Shown here: positions 16,001 to 18,965 of the stretch, piece after piece
Layout of the letters: each line of letters starts with the position of its first letter
Position numbering within the stretch: position 1 is the first letter of the stretch
Assembly: GCA_023399355.1 (NCBI GenBank)
Contig: JAEWQC010000037.1
Coordinates: forward strand, 1-18,965
Length of the DNA: 18,965 nt
From: Bacillota bacterium
GTDB taxonomy: Bacteria > Bacillota > Clostridia > Acetivibrionales > DTU013
Reading direction: 5' to 3'
The notes under the pieces: generated by a model
Seen by the model: the letters and a program-made list of their open reading frames with translations, nothing else
What the model was told of the DNA's origin: nothing
The model's database searches: none
Made by a program: the position numbers and the translations under genes

Positions 16001-18965
16001 ATTCCAGGTTGTACATGAGAATGCCGAATTTCATTTGAACTATATGGAGCAAGGGGTGGAAACAGATGCTTCAGGCAGCGGAACCAGGAGCCTGACTGGC
16101 ATTATCGGAGAATTTATCCAGCCGTTTGATATAAGCAAAGCACCACTTCTAAGGGCTTGTGTTGTAAAACTGACGGATGGAGGCTATGCATTCATTTACG
16201 ATATGCATAGGATGATATCGGATGCCATGTCAATTGGCATACTGAGGAGTGAACTACTGGAACTGTATAATGGGGATGAGCTTAAACCGCTGAAATTTCA
16301 GTATAAGGATTATGCATGCCGTTACATGGAACTTAAGGAGAAGGATGCTTTTAAGGACCAGGAAGAATATTGGCTTTCAAGGCTTGCAGGCGAACTGCCT
16401 GTACTGAATATGCATTGTGAATATCAAAGACCTCCGGTAAAAAGCTTTGAAGGAAACAGGCTTGGTTTTGAGGCAAATCCGGAATTGGCCGGGCGGATAA
16501 TTGAATTTGCAGTGGCTTCCGGCACTTCGGTTTATACGGTATTGCTTGCTGCGTACAATACTATATTGTTCAAATATACGGGGCAGGAAGATTTCATCAT
16601 AGGAACCGCAGTTTCAGGCAGATTTCAGTCAGATTTGGAAAACACTTTCGGATTATTTGCAAACTATCTTCCAATGCGAAATACTCTTGACGGCAACAGC
16701 ACATTTAGTGAATTGCTGATGGCTTTAAAACAAAATACGGAAGATGCCTGTGAAAATCAATTATTCTCTTATGAAGAGCATGCCGGCAGGCTAAATTACA
16801 AGCTGAATCCAGGAAGGAGCTTCCTGTTCGATACAACATTTACACTGCAGAATACACAAACATACCATACTGCAGCGCATCAGAATTTGCATAACGACCG
16901 GCATGAGACTGCGATTCCGGTAATAAGCCATTACTATGTTCATCAAAGACTTGCTTTGTTCGATTTATCATTAAATGCATTCCAGGGTGAAGATAACCTT
17001 TGGTTTGAAATGGAATACTGCAGTAAATTATTTTCAAAGGAGTATATTGAAAGGTTTTCAAAGCATTTTATCAATATTTTGGAAAGAATTGTTGAAGAAC
17101 CTGATACGGGCTTACTTGAACTGGATATGATGACTACGGAAGAGAAGAGGGAAATATTGATCAGGTTTACTGAACCTCTTCAACAAAAAGCATTTGAGGA
17201 ATTCTGCAAATATGCTGAACTTGACATATCGGACAATTCTCTGAAAGACCCTGCCCAAAATTATATGGTTTATATTTTGGATAAAAATGAAAATCTGGTT
17301 CCTGTTGGTTTGCCGGGAGAGCTATGCATTGTGGCTCCTGAAAGTGAAATAAGGCGTATTGCCGGAAGTCAATTGGATTCAGGCAATTTCAAGGCCAGTC
17401 CATTTGATCCGGATGATTTGATGCTAAAAACGAAGAAACTGGCAAAATGGTTTGCTGACGGCAGTTATAAGCTTTTGGAAGAGGCTGGTTCCGATACGGC
17501 TTTCAGGGAGTCTTCACCAAAAAATTCTCATGCTGAAAACCTATACTCAACGATAAGACCTGTGGAAGAAATGGAATACTATCCTGTATCTTCAGCCCAG
17601 AGAAGATTGTTTATCTTAAACCAGTTCGAGGGAGCAGGTACCAACTATAATATAACAGAAGTAAGGCCACAGGGACCCCTGGACAGAGAACGTCTTGAAT
17701 ACACAATAAGAGAGCTGGTAAAAAGGCATGAAGCCTTCCGCACCTCATTTGAAATGGTGGATGGGGAGCCTGTGCAAAAAATACATAAGAGTGTTGAATT
17801 AGAGATCAATTACATTGATACATCTGAAGAAAAATTAAATGAAGCAATCAGTGGGTTTGTGAAGCCTTTTGATTTGAGCAAGCCGCCTCTTTTAAGAGTC
17901 GCAGCCATAAAAATTAACGAATCCAGGCATATACTGGTATTTGATATACATCATATCATCTCAGACGGGGTTTCTATGAGCATACTCGACTACGAATACT
18001 TTATGATTCGCAGCGGACACGAACTGCCTCCTTTGAAATTGCAATACAAGGATTTCGCGGTATGGCAGAATGGACTGGGCAACTCCGACATTTACAGGAG
18101 TAAGGAAGAATATTGGCTGGGCAGGTTCTCCGGCGAACTTCCCGTGCTTACTCTGCCTACGGACTATCCGAGACCGGCAATACAAAGTTATGAGGGCGAC
18201 AATGTAAAGTTTGTCATAGGAAGGGACTTGTTCGGAAATATAAGAAGAACCGCTGTGGAATCCGGTGCTACAATATACATGGTCATGCTTGCGGCATTCA
18301 ATGTATTGCTTTCAAAAATAACAGGACAGGAGGATATCATCATCGGCTCGCCTGTTGCCGGAAGAAATCATGCAGACCTGGAAAAAATCATAGGAATATT
18401 TCTTAATACGGTTGCTTTAAGGAACTATCCGGCTAAAGACAAATCTTTTACCGAGTTTTTGGAGGAAGTAAAGAGGAATTCTCTCGATGCTTTCGAAAAT
18501 CAGGAATATCAATTTGAAATGCTTCTTGACAAAATCAAGCTGCCAAGGGATTTAAGCAGGACACCGTTGTTCAGCGTCATGTTCAACATGCTTAACATGT
18601 ATAGCACCCAAAGCCGTACCCGATTGGGAACCGGCAGTTCAAACGGGCCGGATTCCCAATATGAAAGCAATACTTCAAAATTTGATATTAACATGTACCT
18701 GCAGGAAATCGACGATACTTTAAGAATTAATTGCCAGTATTGTTCAAGGTTGTTTAAAAAAGCTACTGTGGAATATATGATGGGGGAATACAGGAAGTTA
18801 CTGGAGGGGATTACACTTGACCCAAAAAAGAAGTTGAAAGAATACAAAATATTAGACAAAAGGCAGCTTGAAAAAGGGTTCAACAAAGTACAGCCGCAGA
18901 ACCAATACTTGAAATTCGCAAAGACGGAAATCAACAACACCCTGACAAACCGTTTTGAGCAACAG
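13098..18965 (+). CDS. NRPS, 3'-truncated: C-lobe-A-PCP-C(degenerate)-A relic-C-A(start)
   Basis: NRPS read without a stop for 1956 codons to the window edge. By residue: orphan C-lobe (about 13-270, starting RDYWLEKLAG); A domain (about 285-785) with YTSGSTGNPKG at 430-440, YGPTETT and Lys771 in TPNGK; PCP GGHSL with Ser827; a full-length C domain (about 902-1345) whose core motif is HRMISDA at 1037-1043, so the catalytic second His is lost; an A-domain relic (about 1360-1470) with no ATP-binding motif and no following PCP; an intact C domain (about 1490-1930) with HHIISDG at 1618-1624; then the first residues of another A domain. The specificity residues of the complete A domain read DITQMGMVWK, nearest the glycine-like code of the first gene, but position 239 differs and substrate assignment is weak. 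It is preceded by a strong ribosome binding site 25 bases after the loading-protein gene. A functional path would run from PCP Ser827, past the dead segment, to the last C domain. Confidence 0.96.
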   Translation, partial: MEKITENILLSLPEYANARDYWLEKLAGVAGGTSLQYDYMEQREYVRSEYRVNLEDGIANRLSEIGKNGELPTYVVMLGAFKALLYKFTEIQDVVVGSPVLVKEGQDSGGNGAVLLRNHLDMGMTFRQLLEEIRQTITEARKNQHYPIGKIIEQLGDGNTEKAFFNTVFAFENIHKKEHIERMISEYESDMVISFLRSGRMGEQLTQTTTSPGSDFNGTILYNSVRYSEQTIKRLSEQYSFVLGQALSNFSITMGEIELVMPEEKKLLVHDFNNTAALYHGEQLIHRMFEERVLLNRDNTALVFNGSAISYEELNKRSNQLARTLREKGVSRNEIVGLMTERSFEMIIGILAILKAGGAYMPIDPEYPKERIKYMLEDSRTKILLKYGPDLDRSWFDGEIIDLKHPSPFNNECGNTGIVNEPRDLAYVIYTSGSTGNPKGVMIEHKAVNNYINAIGDEIDFSAGRVILALTTVSFDIFVTETLASLVKGLKIVIADENQQSDMNQLSDIIMNNQVEIIQTTPSRMALLMAGNSRKDCFGMLKTIMIGGEAFPQKLLDNLKALTTAKIYNMYGPTETTVWSAVREVTECSRITIGKPIANTRIYIIGANGMLKPVGVAGELCIAGDGVARGYLNRMELTGEKFIPELYYENQDGLNPEDHKIMYRTGDLARWLPDGDIEFLGRMDYQVKVRGYRIELGEIETVLQQDESVKEAVVKAFDDNDGNKYLCAYLVCKDEINLTDIREYSLKKLPDYMVPSYFVKLAELPMTPNGKVDRKALPEPLSVMGNRSGYIAPGTETEKKLAAMWCELLGLEKVGVTENFFVLGGHSLKAVNMINRIFKEYDLVILLSDIFKYPTVRDLASYIEGKYKENFISLQTVKELVSSPEEERFADFMPILPVKEKARYPVSPAQKNVFSYEQLPELKTANNIAGVTIINTELDVDRLGQAFGKLLERHEPLRTSFALHDGGLFQVVHENAEFHLNYMEQGVETDASGSGTRSLTGIIGEFIQPFDISKAPLLRACVVKLTDGGYAFIYDMHRMISDAMSIGILRSELLELYNGDELKPLKFQYKDYACRYMELKEKDAFKDQEEYWLSRLAGELPVLNMHCEYQRPPVKSFEGNRLGFEANPELAGRIIEFAVASGTSVYTVLLAAYNTILFKYTGQEDFIIGTAVSGRFQSDLENTFGLFANYLPMRNTLDGNSTFSELLMALKQNTEDACENQLFSYEEHAGRLNYKLNPGRSFLFDTTFTLQNTQTYHTAAHQNLHNDRHETAIPVISHYYVHQRLALFDLSLNAFQGEDNLWFEMEYCSKLFSKEYIERFSKHFINILERIVEEPDTGLLELDMMTTEEKREILIRFTEPLQQKAFEEFCKYAELDISDNSLKDPAQNYMVYILDKNENLVPVGLPGELCIVAPESEIRRIAGSQLDSGNFKASPFDPDDLMLKTKKLAKWFADGSYKLLEEAGSDTAFRESSPKNSHAENLYSTIRPVEEMEYYPVSSAQRRLFILNQFEGAGTNYNITEVRPQGPLDRERLEYTIRELVKRHEAFRTSFEMVDGEPVQKIHKSVELEINYIDTSEEKLNEAISGFVKPFDLSKPPLLRVAAIKINESRHILVFDIHHIISDGVSMSILDYEYFMIRSGHELPPLKLQYKDFAVWQNGLGNSDIYRSKEEYWLGRFSGELPVLTLPTDYPRPAIQSYEGDNVKFVIGRDLFGNIRRTAVESGATIYMVMLAAFNVLLSKITGQEDIIIGSPVAGRNHADLEKIIGIFLNTVALRNYPAKDKSFTEFLEEVKRNSLDAFENQEYQFEMLLDKIKLPRDLSRTPLFSVMFNMLNMYSTQSRTRLGTGSSNGPDSQYESNTSKFDINMYLQEIDDTLRINCQYCSRLFKKATVEYMMGEYRKLLEGITLDPKKKLKEYKILDKRQLEKGFNKVQPQNQYLKFAKTEINNTLTNRFEQQ
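13128..13905 (+). other. N-terminal orphan condensation C-lobe
   Basis: The fourth protein begins near the boundary between the two lobes of a C domain (RDYWLEKLAG, compare ERYWLERFKG in the first gene) and continues through VVGSPV, TFRQLLEEI and NTVFAFEN to the C-to-A linker. The N-lobe with HHxxxDG is missing, and the upstream 25-base gap leaves no room for it. Lone C-lobes before an A domain occur on some initiation modules. Here it could instead receive a catalytic C domain from another protein, such as the one ending the second gene. Confidence 0.8.
15801..17130 (+). other. Degenerate full-length condensation domain (HRMISDA)
   Basis: Both lobes are present, but conserved cores have drifted. 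The start reads SPAQKNVFSY where intact copies have SPAQRRLF. The catalytic core at 16206-16226 reads HRMISDA instead of HHxxxDG. YKDYACRY replaces the usual YxDYAVW, and ANYLPMRN replaces FINTLAMRN. The loss of the second His and of Gly makes condensation unlikely. The reading frame is uninterrupted, so the domain is still translated. Confidence 0.85.
17175..17510 (+). other. In-frame adenylation-domain relic without carrier domain
   Basis: About 110 residues that match only the A5/A6-A7 stretch of A domains: YMVYILDKNENLVPVGLPGEL aligns with AVFILDSRGLPQPVGVIGEL, and LKTKKLAKWFADG with YKTGDLARWLPNG of the first gene. The ATP-binding motif, the specificity-pocket region, A8-A10 and the PCP are all gone. 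The usual C-to-A linker before it and the pre-C linker after it are retained. The frame is intact, so it is translated within the fourth protein but cannot adenylate. Confidence 0.8.

Noticed and set aside
17175..17510. A-domain relic read as a separate pseudogene with frameshift
   Set aside because: Codon-by-codon reading shows no stop or frame change from 13098 to the window end, so it is an in-frame relic inside a translated protein.
18509..18940. 143-codon antisense frame near the right edge
   Set aside because: It is opposite the last C domain, whose sense frame is continuous and conserved; no ribosome binding site or domain supports it.

Overview
The window is the interior of a large NRPS / trans-AT-like PKS biosynthetic operon. 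It is entirely coding on the + strand and cut at both ends. Base composition is AT-leaning, AGA/AGG/ATA codons are frequent, the Shine-Dalgarno sites are strong (AGGAGG type) and the PKS module has no acyltransferase. Together these suggest a Firmicute, most likely a Clostridia-type anaerobe; this is inference, as no taxonomic marker gene is present.

Layout: (1) bases 1-4377, the 3' part of an NRPS gene: end of an A domain, PCP, C, A (glycine-like specificity code), PCP, then an orphan C-terminal lobe of a condensation domain. (2) 4401-10481, a hybrid PKS-NRPS: KS, post-KS linker with no AT, DH, KR, ACP, and a C domain not followed by an A domain. (3) 10496-13072, a fatty-acyl-AMP-ligase-like loading protein: AL, ACP, and a second orphan C-lobe tail homologous to that of gene 1. 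(4) 13098 to the window end, the 5' part of another NRPS: orphan C-lobe, A, PCP, a degenerate C (HRMISDA in place of HHxxxDG), a short A-domain relic with no PCP, an intact C, and the start of another A domain. Gaps between genes are 23, 14 and 25 bases, each with a ribosome binding site and no visible terminator, so the four genes look like one transcription unit. No thioesterase, AT, epimerase, phosphopantetheinyl transferase, transporter or regulator lies in the window.

How the genes may work together: gene 3 activates a carboxylic (probably fatty) acid and loads it on its own ACP as a starter. Genes 1 and 4 add amino acids, and gene 2 adds a ketide unit (malonyl supplied in trans) that is ketoreduced and possibly dehydrated before transfer to an amino acid. 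The likely product is a lipopeptide or polyketide-peptide. Gene order does not match a simple collinear line: the loading protein is third, gene 2 ends in a C domain with no A partner, and three protein termini carry C-lobes lacking the catalytic N-lobe.

The most unusual features are the recurring orphan C-lobes at protein ends (possible docking modules) and the collapsed module inside gene 4.
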